Source: Nitrospiria bacterium (GTDB lineage Bacteria > Nitrospirota > Nitrospiria > JACQBZ01). Taken from it: DNA of 52,451 nucleotides. Below, one piece after another: positions 25,320 to 32,178 of this stretch (position 1 is its first letter; each line of letters opens with the position of its first letter). The DNA is taken from assembly GCA_035517655.1 (NCBI GenBank), contig DATIYJ010000064.1, forward strand, positions 1-52,451. Reading direction: 5' to 3'. Position numbers and translations under genes: made by a program. The notes beneath the pieces are model-generated. The model searched no databases. It had not been told where the DNA came from and saw only the letters and a program-made list of their open reading frames with translations.

Positions 25320-25588
25320 GCCGGGCCGATCTTTTTCTTGAGTTCTTCCAGCGAAACGGTCCGGCCACGGCGAACCTGGGTCTTCGCGCGGGCGATCGCG
25401 CGGCGCTCGGCCCGGTTCGAGAGAACGTCGAGCGTCTCAATCAGACCGTCGTATTCCTCGGCGCTCAGGAGCACCGCCTTTTCCACGCCGCTGCGGGTGA
25501 TCACGACGCGGCGGTATTTTTCATCCGCTTCGCGGACGAGGGACGAAAGATGTTTCTTGGCCTCGGCCAGAGAGTATGTTTTGTGCAT
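25316..25588 (-). CDS. Phd/YefM-family antitoxin
   Basis: 90 residues: MHKTYSLAEAKKHLSSLVRE forms the N-terminal DNA-binding dimer, VVITRSGVEKAVLLSAEEYDG the Phd/YefM signature, and the charged C-terminal tail (TVSLEELKKKIG) would wrap the toxin. GGAGGG precedes the ATG. It overlaps the toxin gene by ATGA. It presumably represses the operon through the palindrome at 25602-25623. Confidence 0.9.
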   Translation of the reverse strand: MHKTYSLAEAKKHLSSLVREADEKYRRVVITRSGVEKAVLLSAEEYDGLIETLDVLSNRAERRAIARAKTQVRRGRTVSLEELKKKIGPA

Positions 25589-25601
25589 GCCGCCCTCCGT
25601 A

Positions 25602-25640
25602 GTTGGTCAAATTATAGACCAACTCGCAAACCGCCGTCAA
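25602..25640 (-). promoter_or_regulatory. Toxin-antitoxin promoter and operator
   Basis: On the minus strand TTGACG (25640-25635), 18 nt, TATAAT (25616-25611). A perfect 7-bp inverted repeat GTTGGTC/GACCAAC (25602-25608 and 25617-25623) brackets the -10 box, so antitoxin binding would occlude it. Confidence 0.75.
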
Positions 25641-25675
25641 CCGCTCGGCGGCGTCCGATCAGGGACTGAGGGGTT

Positions 25676-25692
25676 GGGGGAAAAGTTCAAAA
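25676..25692 (+). repeat. 17-bp direct repeat, copy 1
   Basis: GGGGGAAAAGTTCAAAA, identical to 26166-26182. It lies 106 bases upstream of the four-helix-bundle gene; the second copy is inside the gene's 3' end. Confidence 0.85.
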
Positions 25693-25788
25693 CGTGCAAG
25701 TCGTTCAATGCGTTCAAAGCGCTGATTGTGTGGAAACCGTTTTAAACGTCTTGAACGTTTTAAACCATTTAAACTTTTTAAACTCTTG
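25685..25788. repeat. Degenerate GTTCAA/TTTAAAC-rich array
   Basis: About 100 bases of imperfect short repeats: GTTCAA recurs at 25685, 25702 and 25711, then TTTTAAACG, TTGAACG, TTTTAAACC, TTTAAAC and TTTTTAAAC at irregular 8-10 base spacing up to 25785. It is much AT-richer than the flanks and directly precedes the four-helix-bundle gene. Confidence 0.6.
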
Positions 25789-25797
25789 GAGCCCGAC

Positions 25798-26229
25798 ATG
25801 TCGGTGAAATATTTTGAGGAGTTGGAGATCTGGAAAGAGGCGCGGTCTATGACGAATACAATCTATAAAATTACCCATGCGCCCGGTTTCTCCAGGGATT
25901 ACGGATTGCGGAATCAGGTCCGTCGTGCGGCGGTCTCGGTCATGTCGAATATCGCCGAGGGATTCGAACGGGGCGGGAATCAGGAATTGATTCAGTTTCT
26001 GTACATCGCAAAAGGCTCCTGCGGCGAAGTCCGGTGGCAGCTTTATATTGCCAAAGACCAGGGGTACATTGAAGAAGAAAAGTTCAATGAATTATTCAAA
26101 TCGTTTAAGAGGTTGTCGGTCATGATCGGCAACCTGATTGCTTATTTGAAAAACAGTCGGATGAAGGGGGAAAAGTTCAAAAAGCCTCCGCACCGGACAA
26201 TGCAGGAAGAAATGGATGAGATTATGTAG
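25798..26229 (+). CDS. Four-helix-bundle protein (23S rRNA intervening-sequence/S23 family)
   Basis: 143 residues: VKYFEELEIWKEARSMTNTI, RDYGLRNQVRRAAVSVMSNI, AEGFERGGNQELIQFLYIAK and GSCGEVRWQLYIAKD. These are the hallmarks of the family first found as ORFs inside intervening sequences of 23S rRNA genes, often also found free in chromosomes. Biochemical role unknown. ATG at 25798 gives the canonical start. The gene sits behind an AT-rich repeat array, and its 3' end contains a copy of the 17-bp repeat found upstream; together with the following UUCG hairpin this looks like a mobile cassette. Confidence 0.9.
   Translation: MSVKYFEELEIWKEARSMTNTIYKITHAPGFSRDYGLRNQVRRAAVSVMSNIAEGFERGGNQELIQFLYIAKGSCGEVRWQLYIAKDQGYIEEEKFNELFKSFKRLSVMIGNLIAYLKNSRMKGEKFKKPPHRTMQEEMDEIM
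26166..26182 (+). repeat. 17-bp direct repeat, copy 2
   Basis: GGGGGAAAAGTTCAAAA, identical to 25676-25692 and in the same orientation, 490 bases downstream. Confidence 0.85.
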
Positions 26230-26231
26230 CG

Positions 26232-26249
26232 CCCGTCCTTCGGGACGGG
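26232..26249 (+). terminator. Stable UUCG hairpin after the four-helix-bundle gene
   Basis: CCCGTCC-TTCG-GGACGGG, a perfect 7-bp stem closed by a UUCG tetraloop, two bases after the stop codon. No T tract follows, so it may protect the 3' end or be a cassette boundary rather than a classical terminator. Confidence 0.45.
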
Positions 26250-26384
26250 TGAGGATTGAATGATGAATCAGCGGTGAGTGCATTTGAGATGCCGTGAAAG
26301 GTCGATTAGTTAACCTTGCGGTTCTATGTTGCATCCACACAGCGAGCGCATTTCCCATCCGTGGAGCCTGTGGGTCTTCAACGC

Positions 26385-27119
26385 TTATTGCTGTAATTCC
26401 TTCTCCATCTCCTCCGCGTCAAAGATGAAATTTTTTGTGCGGGTCTTGGCGTGGCGGGTCGCCTTGTCCACCAGACCGAGCAGGTCCGTCGCTTTCTGTT
26501 CGGGGCGAAGCTGGGCCACGGTCAGGCAGGCTTGAACCGCTTTCAGCGGAATCGCGGGAGGACGGAGCTTCGACAGCGCCTGCTGCAGCCGTTGAGCGAT
26601 GAGGTAGGCCTGGGCCTTGTCCGCCTCGGGAAGGATCACGACGAACTCGTCCCCGCCGTAGCGGAAGGCCAAATCCATTCCCTGGCGGATGATGCCCTGG
26701 ATGGTTTTGCCGACGGTCTGCAGCACGGCGTTCCCGGCGGCGTGTCCGAACCGATCGTTGATCGTCTTGAAATCGTCCAGGTCCGCAAAGAGACAGGACA
26801 GCGGTCGGTCCATTCGACGCGCCCGGGCGATTTCTTTAACGAGGGCCTCTTCCAACGCCCGCGGATGGCCCAGCGTCGTCAGGGCATCGGTGTGGGCCAA
26901 GCGCTCGACTTCGTCCCGCTGTCGAAGAAATTGCTTTCGGTAATACAGGGAAACATAAACGCCGGCCCCGATCAGGGCCGAAAGACCGATTTCATGAGCC
27001 AATCCGAGCGGATTCTGAGCGAAACGTCCCTCCTCCATATAGTTTGTCAACCAAGGAACGACCATGAGGAAATAGAAGAGGAGCGGCGTCTTGCCGGATG
27101 GGAGGCTCGAGTGGCCCAT
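26385..27119 (-). CDS. Membrane-bound diguanylate cyclase (GGDEF)
   Basis: 244 residues: two N-terminal membrane segments (LLFYFLMVVPWLTNY and IGLSALIGAGVYVSLYY), then a GGDEF domain with LSCLFADLDDFKTINDRFGH and an intact RYGGDEF. It should make cyclic-di-GMP. The inhibitory I-site RxxD is not intact: the Arg is one residue too far (RQGMD), so product inhibition may be lost. The usual LTGLPNRR is altered to LTTLGHPRA. The start at 27119 is fixed by a promoter whose -10 ends six bases upstream; the frame is open much further into the TauE gene but not coding. Confidence 0.88.
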   Translation of the reverse strand: MGHSSLPSGKTPLLFYFLMVVPWLTNYMEEGRFAQNPLGLAHEIGLSALIGAGVYVSLYYRKQFLRQRDEVERLAHTDALTTLGHPRALEEALVKEIARARRMDRPLSCLFADLDDFKTINDRFGHAAGNAVLQTVGKTIQGIIRQGMDLAFRYGGDEFVVILPEADKAQAYLIAQRLQQALSKLRPPAIPLKAVQACLTVAQLRPEQKATDLLGLVDKATRHAKTRTKNFIFDAEEMEKELQQ

Positions 27120-27125
27120 GGGGAA

Positions 27126-27154
27126 ATTATACGTGATCCGCTTCGGGGAATCAA
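27126..27154 (-). promoter_or_regulatory. Leaderless promoter of the diguanylate cyclase
   Basis: TTGATT (27154-27149), 17 nt, TATAAT (27131-27126), then TTCCCC and the ATG. The expected transcription start falls on the A of the ATG. Confidence 0.75.
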
Positions 27155-27166
27155 ACCGGCCGAAAG

Positions 27167-27916
27167 TCAGAAAAGGTCCCGGATCATCTTGAGGGATGCG
27201 ATGAGAAGGACCACGCCCAAGACCTGCTGCAGTACTTTGGATGGAACTTTCCAGGCGCCCCACCAGGAACCGATCTGTCCGCCGATCAAGACGGTGAGCC
27301 CCAGGGGAACGGCGAGTCCCGGTTCGATGGCTCCGTGGAGAACATGGGCGGCCAGTCCGCTCAAGGAGTTTAAAATAATAAAGGCGGCCGAAACCGCGGC
27401 GGTTTGTTTGGCATCCGCCCAGCCCATCAGCAATAAAAGGGGACTCAAGAAGATCCCTCCGCCGATGCCGATGAGGCCGGCCAGAAATCCAAGGGCCAGG
27501 CCCACCGGCAGTCCGATGCCGTAGATCCACGCCGGCTTCACGGGGGGACGGGGCAGAATCGGCTTTGTGAACAGGATAAACCGGAGGCCGGCGATGAGAA
27601 GCGTCCCTCCGAGAATCCCGGAGAAGGTTTGCTGCGACAGCAGCACCAACCCGCCCAGATAAGCGGCCGGGATGGAGGCCAGGATGAAAGGCCACAGCAG
27701 ACGAGGAGTGAAGTGGCCTGCGCGATAATAATTGGTGAAGCCGGTCACGGTGACCAGGATGTTCAGGATCAATACGGTCGGCGCGATTTCCGGCCGGGCA
27801 TAACCGGCCAGCACCAGAATGGCGAGATAGGCCGACGCGCCGCCGTGTCCGACCGAGGAATAAAGCATCGCGGCCAGCAGGAACAACGGAAGCAGCCAGA
27901 GCAGGTCCAAAGGCAT
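27167..27916 (-). CDS. Sulfite exporter TauE/SafE-family permease
   Basis: 249 residues with about eight hydrophobic segments and the family signatures MLYSSVGHGGASAYLAILVL near the N-terminus and GLIGIGGGIFLSPLLLLMGW in the middle. These permeases move sulfite, sulfoacetate or related organosulfonates across the inner membrane. Two upstream ATGs overlap or precede the -10 box, so I chose the ATG at 27916. Neighbours do not reveal the substrate. Confidence 0.88.
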   Translation of the reverse strand: MPLDLLWLLPLFLLAAMLYSSVGHGGASAYLAILVLAGYARPEIAPTVLILNILVTVTGFTNYYRAGHFTPRLLWPFILASIPAAYLGGLVLLSQQTFSGILGGTLLIAGLRFILFTKPILPRPPVKPAWIYGIGLPVGLALGFLAGLIGIGGGIFLSPLLLLMGWADAKQTAAVSAAFIILNSLSGLAAHVLHGAIEPGLAVPLGLTVLIGGQIGSWWGAWKVPSKVLQQVLGVVLLIASLKMIRDLF

Positions 27917-27926
27917 GATGTCCCGC

Positions 27927-27956
27927 ATTGTCGGCAAAGGCAACTCGCTTTGTCAA
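27927..27956 (-). promoter_or_regulatory. Promoter of the TauE/SafE gene
   Basis: TTGACA (27956-27951), 18 nt, GACAAT (27932-27927), then ten bases to the ATG at 27916. No Shine-Dalgarno is present. Confidence 0.55.
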
Positions 27957-27981
27957 CCGTCGTCTTGCCGGATCGGACGGG

Positions 27982-28722
27982 CTACCAGCGTTCCGACCGG
28001 ATCAAGGGATACGGAACGCCCAGGGCCGTGAGGGTTTGGGCGTTTTCCTTGATCATGCGGTCCGGCCCGCAGAGATAGTATAGCGTTCCGAGCGGTCCGA
28101 GCTGTTCTCGAAAGAAGGCCTCGTCAAACCGGCCGACACGACCGGTCCAGGGGGTTCCGTCCGGACGGGTGATGGTGTAGACGCACTGAAAATGGGTGTG
28201 TTGTTGCGCCGCCGCGTCGAATTCCGGCTTGAACGCGAAATCCGCCGGAGTTCGGGCGCTGTAGAGAAGTTTGACTCGCACCGGCCATCCTTTGGCGAGG
28301 ATATACCGGATCATGCTTCGGTAGGGGGCAATGCCGATGCCGCCGGCGATCAGCACAATTTCGTCGCTCTCGTTTTCCCTGAACACGAATTGTCCCTCGG
28401 GGCCTTTAACGTTCAGGAGATCGCCCACCTTGACGGCGTCATGCAGCCAGGGTGTGATGCGGCCTTCCGGATACCGTTTGGCCGCGATCTCGATGTAGTC
28501 CTCTTCGGCGGGGGAAGACGATATCGAAAAGGCGCGGTTCGCCGTTCCCATCCGGTTTCGTTTCGGGTTCCAGACCTCGGCCGTAATAATGACAAACTGT
28601 CCGGGCCGGAAAGCGAAGGGCTTGTTCGGCCCCAGATCAAGACGAAACGATTTGATCTCCGGCGTCTCCTGTCGGATCTCGCTGAGGACCAGGTTCATCT
28701 GTTTTTGATCGCGCGCGGGCAT
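27982..28722 (-). CDS. Ferredoxin-NADP reductase-like flavin oxidoreductase
   Basis: 246 residues of the FNR superfamily: an N-terminal FAD-binding barrel with RAFSISSSP (FAD motif RxxS), GPEGQFVF, then an NAD(P)-binding domain with VLIAGGIGIAPYRSMIRYIL, LLYSARTPADFAF and the CGPDRMIKE motif. There is no iron-sulfur domain and no C-terminal globin or oxygenase fusion. It probably passes electrons from NAD(P)H to a separate partner that the neighbourhood does not identify. Confidence 0.88.
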   Translation of the reverse strand: MPARDQKQMNLVLSEIRQETPEIKSFRLDLGPNKPFAFRPGQFVIITAEVWNPKRNRMGTANRAFSISSSPAEEDYIEIAAKRYPEGRITPWLHDAVKVGDLLNVKGPEGQFVFRENESDEIVLIAGGIGIAPYRSMIRYILAKGWPVRVKLLYSARTPADFAFKPEFDAAAQQHTHFQCVYTITRPDGTPWTGRVGRFDEAFFREQLGPLGTLYYLCGPDRMIKENAQTLTALGVPYPLIRSERW

Positions 28723-28731
28723 CGTGGCTCT

Positions 28732-28761
28732 ATCCTACCTCCATCCGATCGGGCTGTGCAA
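28732..28761 (-). promoter_or_regulatory. Promoter of the flavin oxidoreductase
   Basis: TTGCAC (28761-28756), 18 nt, TAGGAT (28737-28732), nine bases before the ATG at 28722 with no Shine-Dalgarno. Confidence 0.5.
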
Positions 28762-28821
28762 CTTGATCTTACCCCTTGCCACCTTGGATATAAAATGATA
28801 CCTTGAACGGGGTGAAAATCC

Positions 28822-29349
28822 GTGATTCCTCGATTTGTCATCATGATGATCGGTCTTCTGCTTCCCTCCCTGGCTTGGGCGGGATCGTCCTTGCCCAACG
28901 GGTACGACCGGGCGGGTTGGGGCATGACCGTCCCCGAGCTTCAGAAGCAGGTCGGGATCGAGCGGGCCGAGATGTCGGATGGATTCGGGTATGCGGAGCA
29001 TCTCGAAGAAGATCCGGACGTTTATTATCAAATGACCCCGGAACACGAGCGGGTCGAGTATTATTTCTACCGGGGCCGTCTCTACAAGGTTTTTATCATC
29101 TACGACCGCGTTTTGTTTCACACGCGGTTTTATGAGGAACTGATCGAAAAGACAAAAAAGACCTACGGGGATCCGAAGGACGCCTACCAGGAGGATTTTT
29201 TCGGCCTTCCCATCCAACATACGCGATGGGAAGATTCCACCTCCATTTTAGATCTCCGCAGGGGAGCCGGCTTCATCTACCAAGTCCGGATCGACAAGAC
29301 GACGAACGAAATCAAGACGAAAGCCCAGACCAAGAAAAAAAGCATTTAA
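28822..29349 (+). CDS. Exported protein of unknown function
   Basis: 175 residues with a signal peptide (FVIMMIGLLLPSLAWAGS, cleavage after AWA). The mature part begins NGYDRAGWGMTVPELQKQVG, a pattern seen in small periplasmic proteins whose WGMT-VPEL start recalls modules that bind or sense surfaces. A Tyr-rich middle (VEYYFYRGRLYKVFIIYDRV) and a Lys-rich tail follow. I do not recognise a named family. Start is GTG. It lies 22 bases ahead of the amino-acid dehydrogenase. Confidence 0.7.
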   Translation: MIPRFVIMMIGLLLPSLAWAGSSLPNGYDRAGWGMTVPELQKQVGIERAEMSDGFGYAEHLEEDPDVYYQMTPEHERVEYYFYRGRLYKVFIIYDRVLFHTRFYEELIEKTKKTYGDPKDAYQEDFFGLPIQHTRWEDSTSILDLRRGAGFIYQVRIDKTTNEIKTKAQTKKKSI

Positions 29350-29371
29350 CGGAGCGCGAAGGGTTGGAACG

Positions 29372-30430
29372 ATGGATTTGTTCAAGATCATGGCCAAAGA
29401 AGGTCACGAGCAACTGATTGTTTCTACCGATCCGGAGACCGGCTTAAATGCGATCATCTCGATCCACAGCACGCTGCTCGGCCCCGCCTTGGGCGGCTGC
29501 CGGTTCTGGTCGTACAAAACATTCGAGGCGGCGGCCGCCGATGCGCTTCAGCTTTCGAAGGCGATGACCTACAAGGCCGCGATCGGCGGGTTGAACCTGG
29601 GCGGCGGCAAGGCCGTGATCTGCGCGCGGCCGACGGAAAAAACGCCTGCGCTGCTTCGGGCGTTCGGCCGGGCGGTCGATGCCCTGGCGGGGCTCTATGT
29701 GACCGCTCAGGATGTCGGGATGAGCCTGTCCGATCTGGAGACGGTCCGTGAAGTGACACGGTACGCCGCCGGAATGCCCGAAGAGAAAGGCGGGAGCGGC
29801 GACCCCTCTTCCATGACGGCCCTGGGCGTCGTGCATGGGATGCGGTGCTGTCTGAAGGAGGTTTTCGGATCCGATTCGTTCCGGAATCGAACCGTTGCGG
29901 TTCAGGGCCTTGGAAAAGTCGGCCGGCATTTGGTCGGCTTGCTTTATCGGGAAGGGGCCCGGTTGATCGTCGCGGATCTGGATGCGTCAAGGGTCACGGC
30001 CGCGGTCGCCGAAGTGAAAGCGGAAACGGCGCCGCCGGGCCGGATCCATACCGCGGCGTGCGATATCTTCGCCCCCTGCGCGATGGGCGGGGTGCTTCAT
30101 TCGGCCACGATTTCCAAGCTGCGCTGCCGGATTGTCGCGGGCGCGGCGAACAATCCGCTGGCCGGCTGGGCCGATGCGAACCTTCTCCAACGCCGACGGA
30201 TTCTTTATGCTCCGGATTATGTCATCAATGCCGGCGGTCTGATGAACATCGCCTGCGAGATGGAGGGCTATCAGAAGGAAAAGGCCGAGGAGCGCGTGGC
30301 CGGGATCGCCGAGAATCTGTCGCGGGTGTTTGCCCGGGCCAAGGAAGAAAAAATCTCTCCGCTGGAGGCCGCCAACCGCCTGGTCGAAGAGCGGTTGGCC
30401 AAGACCCGCGCCTCCCGTTCCGGCGGGTAA
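29372..30430 (+). CDS. Glu/Leu/Phe/Val dehydrogenase (leucine-dehydrogenase type)
   Basis: NAD-dependent oxidative deaminase of branched-chain or aromatic amino acids. 352 residues with the substrate and catalytic region ALGGCRFWSY, LSKAMTYKAAIGGLNLGGGK (catalytic lysines), TAQDVGMSLSDLE, and the Rossmann motif VAVQGLGKVGRHLV. Length matches leucine dehydrogenase (about 350-365) rather than glutamate dehydrogenase. AAGGG precedes the ATG. Confidence 0.92.
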   Translation: MDLFKIMAKEGHEQLIVSTDPETGLNAIISIHSTLLGPALGGCRFWSYKTFEAAAADALQLSKAMTYKAAIGGLNLGGGKAVICARPTEKTPALLRAFGRAVDALAGLYVTAQDVGMSLSDLETVREVTRYAAGMPEEKGGSGDPSSMTALGVVHGMRCCLKEVFGSDSFRNRTVAVQGLGKVGRHLVGLLYREGARLIVADLDASRVTAAVAEVKAETAPPGRIHTAACDIFAPCAMGGVLHSATISKLRCRIVAGAANNPLAGWADANLLQRRRILYAPDYVINAGGLMNIACEMEGYQKEKAEERVAGIAENLSRVFARAKEEKISPLEAANRLVEERLAKTRASRSGG

Positions 30431-30479
30431 CGGTCCGGAGGAAGCCCGTTCTCGATCGCGAGCAGCAAGGACGTTGCCG

Positions 30480-31112
30480 ATGCGCGTTTTTCCAATCGGG
30501 GGTCACCGAATCCATATTGTCTGCGGACTCGTTGTTCTATTGGGCTGTCTGGCCGGATGCGGCGGGAGCGTCGGCGTCGACGAGGGCGGCCGGCGCAACG
30601 GCGGTGGAGTCCCGCCCGGGCTCAGCAAGAATCCTACGCCGTCGCCCGGTCCCGGTCCGGTTATCCAGCCTTCGACGACCCGCTTTGGCTACGTCGCAAA
30701 CGCTTCGGACAACACCCTCTCCATCTTTGCTCTGAACGCCGCGACGGGTCAATTGAGCCCGCGGGGCCATGTAACGACGGGGACGTCGCCGCAAGCGATC
30801 GCCCTTGATCCTGCGGGAAAATTTGTTTTTGTAGTGAACAATCTCTCGGATGACCTCTCGACGTACACGATCAATCCAAGCACGGGCGGCTTGACGGCCC
30901 TCAGCGGCTCTCCGTTTGCGACCGGGTCGGGTCCTGTTTCGGTTGCCGTCGATCGGTCCGGGGCGTTCGCCTATGTGGCGAACGCGGACTCGAACAACGT
31001 TTCGGCGTACGCGATCCATCCAACCACCGGGGTGCTGACGGAGATCAGCGGTTCCCCCTTTGCCGCCGGCACGAATCCTCAATCCGTCGCGGTGTCCGGA
31101 ACGATTCAGTAG
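30480..31112 (+). CDS. Short YVTN/lactonase-type beta-propeller lipoprotein
   Basis: 210 residues. Signal peptide with lipobox LAGC (CGLVVLLGCLAGCGGS), a Gly/Pro-rich linker, then about three propeller blades with FGYVANASDNTLSIFALN, KFVFVVNNLSDDLSTYTIN and AFAYVANADSNNVSAYAIH. Lactonase-family propellers usually have seven blades of about 45 residues, so this protein has less than half and either oligomerises or is a shortened gene. AAGGA precedes the ATG at 30480; the frame open upstream overlaps the dehydrogenase. Confidence 0.75.
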   Translation: MRVFPIGGHRIHIVCGLVVLLGCLAGCGGSVGVDEGGRRNGGGVPPGLSKNPTPSPGPGPVIQPSTTRFGYVANASDNTLSIFALNAATGQLSPRGHVTTGTSPQAIALDPAGKFVFVVNNLSDDLSTYTINPSTGGLTALSGSPFATGSGPVSVAVDRSGAFAYVANADSNNVSAYAIHPTTGVLTEISGSPFAAGTNPQSVAVSGTIQ

Positions 31113-31138
31113 ACCGCATTGTCTTTAACGGTTGAACG

Positions 31139-31978
31139 ATGTCGCGGTTCCGTTGGGCGTTCATCAGTCTTCTCCTGGTTCTTGTTCCGGTCGACTCGGT
31201 GTACGCCCGGTCTTCCGCTTCGATCCTTGTCTTCGATCAACTTTCCCGGCCGAATCGACCGGTCCGATTGGCCGTCCGTTTGGTAACGGGCGTGCTGTCG
31301 TTGGGCCGCCGTCCCGTCAGCGGCGAGCGGATCGAGTTCCTTTTGAACGATCGCTCCCTCGGGCAGGCGCTTTCGGGAGGCGACGGCATGGCCGTCAAAA
31401 ATTTCTACTGTTCCAAACCCGGCCTCCGCGTCGTCACGGTTCGCCTTCTTGAAAACCCAAGGTATGAAGCCGACGCGGTCGAGTTGTATGTCGCATGTCG
31501 CAAGGCCTCCGATGCGATTCTCCTTGTGGCTCTCTCCTCTCTGCAAACTCCACCGCCCCCGCAGATTCCGTTCAGTCCGGCCTCGTCTTCGGCCGCGATG
31601 CCGGAAGCCGTCAAGGTTCTTTCCGGACTTTCCAAACGGTATCAGCTCTTATATTTCGAAACAGAGGACGAAGCGCTCATCCCGGGGACAAAAGACTGGC
31701 TGTCCCGCCAGAACTTCCCCCGGGCGCCTCTTTTTGCATGGCCCTTGACGGGCGATGCCGATCGCCGGACGGAGAAGCTCGTCGAGCGGCTTGAGGATAT
31801 CCGAAAGACGGGCTGGACGAACATCGCGGCCGGGATTACCCGCTCCAAAGAAGATGCCGGTGCGTTATCCGCCATGAAGATCAGGACGGTCGTCATGGCG
31901 GAAGACGATGACAACGAACCGCTCGCGGGGGCGAAGAGGGTCACGGATTGGAAGACGGTTCCGTCGGTCTTGAAGTAA
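31139..31978 (+). CDS. Exported protein, possibly Ig-like plus HAD-like domain
   Basis: 279 residues: signal peptide (FISLLLVLVPVDSVYARS), a beta-rich region with LVTGVLSLGRRPVSGERIEF and a CSKPGLRVVTVRLLENP turn that resembles an Ig-like module, then a second domain. In that domain KRYQLLYFETEDEALIPGTK followed by WLSRQNFPRAPLFAWP recalls the C-terminal half of App1/LNS2-type HAD phosphatases. The DxDxT nucleophile of HAD enzymes is not seen, so activity is doubtful. The family assignment is weak. Confidence 0.6.
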   Translation: MSRFRWAFISLLLVLVPVDSVYARSSASILVFDQLSRPNRPVRLAVRLVTGVLSLGRRPVSGERIEFLLNDRSLGQALSGGDGMAVKNFYCSKPGLRVVTVRLLENPRYEADAVELYVACRKASDAILLVALSSLQTPPPPQIPFSPASSSAAMPEAVKVLSGLSKRYQLLYFETEDEALIPGTKDWLSRQNFPRAPLFAWPLTGDADRRTEKLVERLEDIRKTGWTNIAAGITRSKEDAGALSAMKIRTVVMAEDDDNEPLAGAKRVTDWKTVPSVLK

Positions 31979-31997
31979 GCGACCTCCCGCTGACGGA

Positions 31998-32026
31998 GTG
32001 ACAGTCGCGGCGAAATGGTGTAAACT
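31998..32026 (+). promoter_or_regulatory. Promoter ahead of the fbp leader
   Basis: GTGACA (31998-32003), 17 nt, TAAACT (32021-32026). The predicted transcript starts just at or before the first arm of the structured leader. Confidence 0.5.
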
Positions 32027-32028
32027 AA

Positions 32029-32178
32029 GGCCCCATACCGGCTGAGCCCGTGTGCGACCACGGGAAGGAAAGAAGGCAGCCAACGGGCTTGGCGAGGGAC
32101 TGCCGCGGGGTCTGGGGGCATCGGAGGACCCATCTTAATTTGCCGCACGGGCCCCCCAGATATAAATAGGAGGAGCCG
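32029..32178 (+). ncRNA. Structured 5' leader or small RNA upstream of fbp
   Basis: About 150 bases of GC-rich sequence that fold well. Helix 1 is three-tiered: GGCCCC (32029-32034) with GGGGTC (32107-32112), CGGC (32039-32042) with GCCG (32102-32105), and AGCCCGT (32045-32051) with ACGGGCT (32083-32089). The apical part contains CGGGAAGGAAAGAAGGCAGCC. Helix 2 is CTGGGGG (32112-32118) with CCCCCAG (32153-32159), ending just before GGAGGA and the fbp ATG. The GGAAGGA and GCAGCC words recall the SRP RNA tip, but the spacing and flanks do not fit. It matches no riboswitch I know. Confidence 0.45.

Noticed and set aside
24807-25745. Plus-strand open frame across the toxin-antitoxin region
   Set aside because: It runs antisense to two well-supported genes and has no start context or domain.
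26385-27956. One long 523-codon minus-strand gene covering the TauE and diguanylate cyclase region
   Set aside because: The upstream two-thirds is the out-of-frame shadow of TauE/SafE, giving low-complexity Arg/Pro-rich sequence. The GGDEF gene has its own promoter and ATG at 27119.
32045-32089. Signal recognition particle RNA (ffs) at the apical part of the fbp leader
   Set aside because: GGAAGGA and GCAGCC are present, but the conserved order (GGTCAGG, TCC-GGAA-GGA, AGCAGCC) is broken: the 5' half is absent and six extra bases separate the two words. I keep it only as a structural resemblance.
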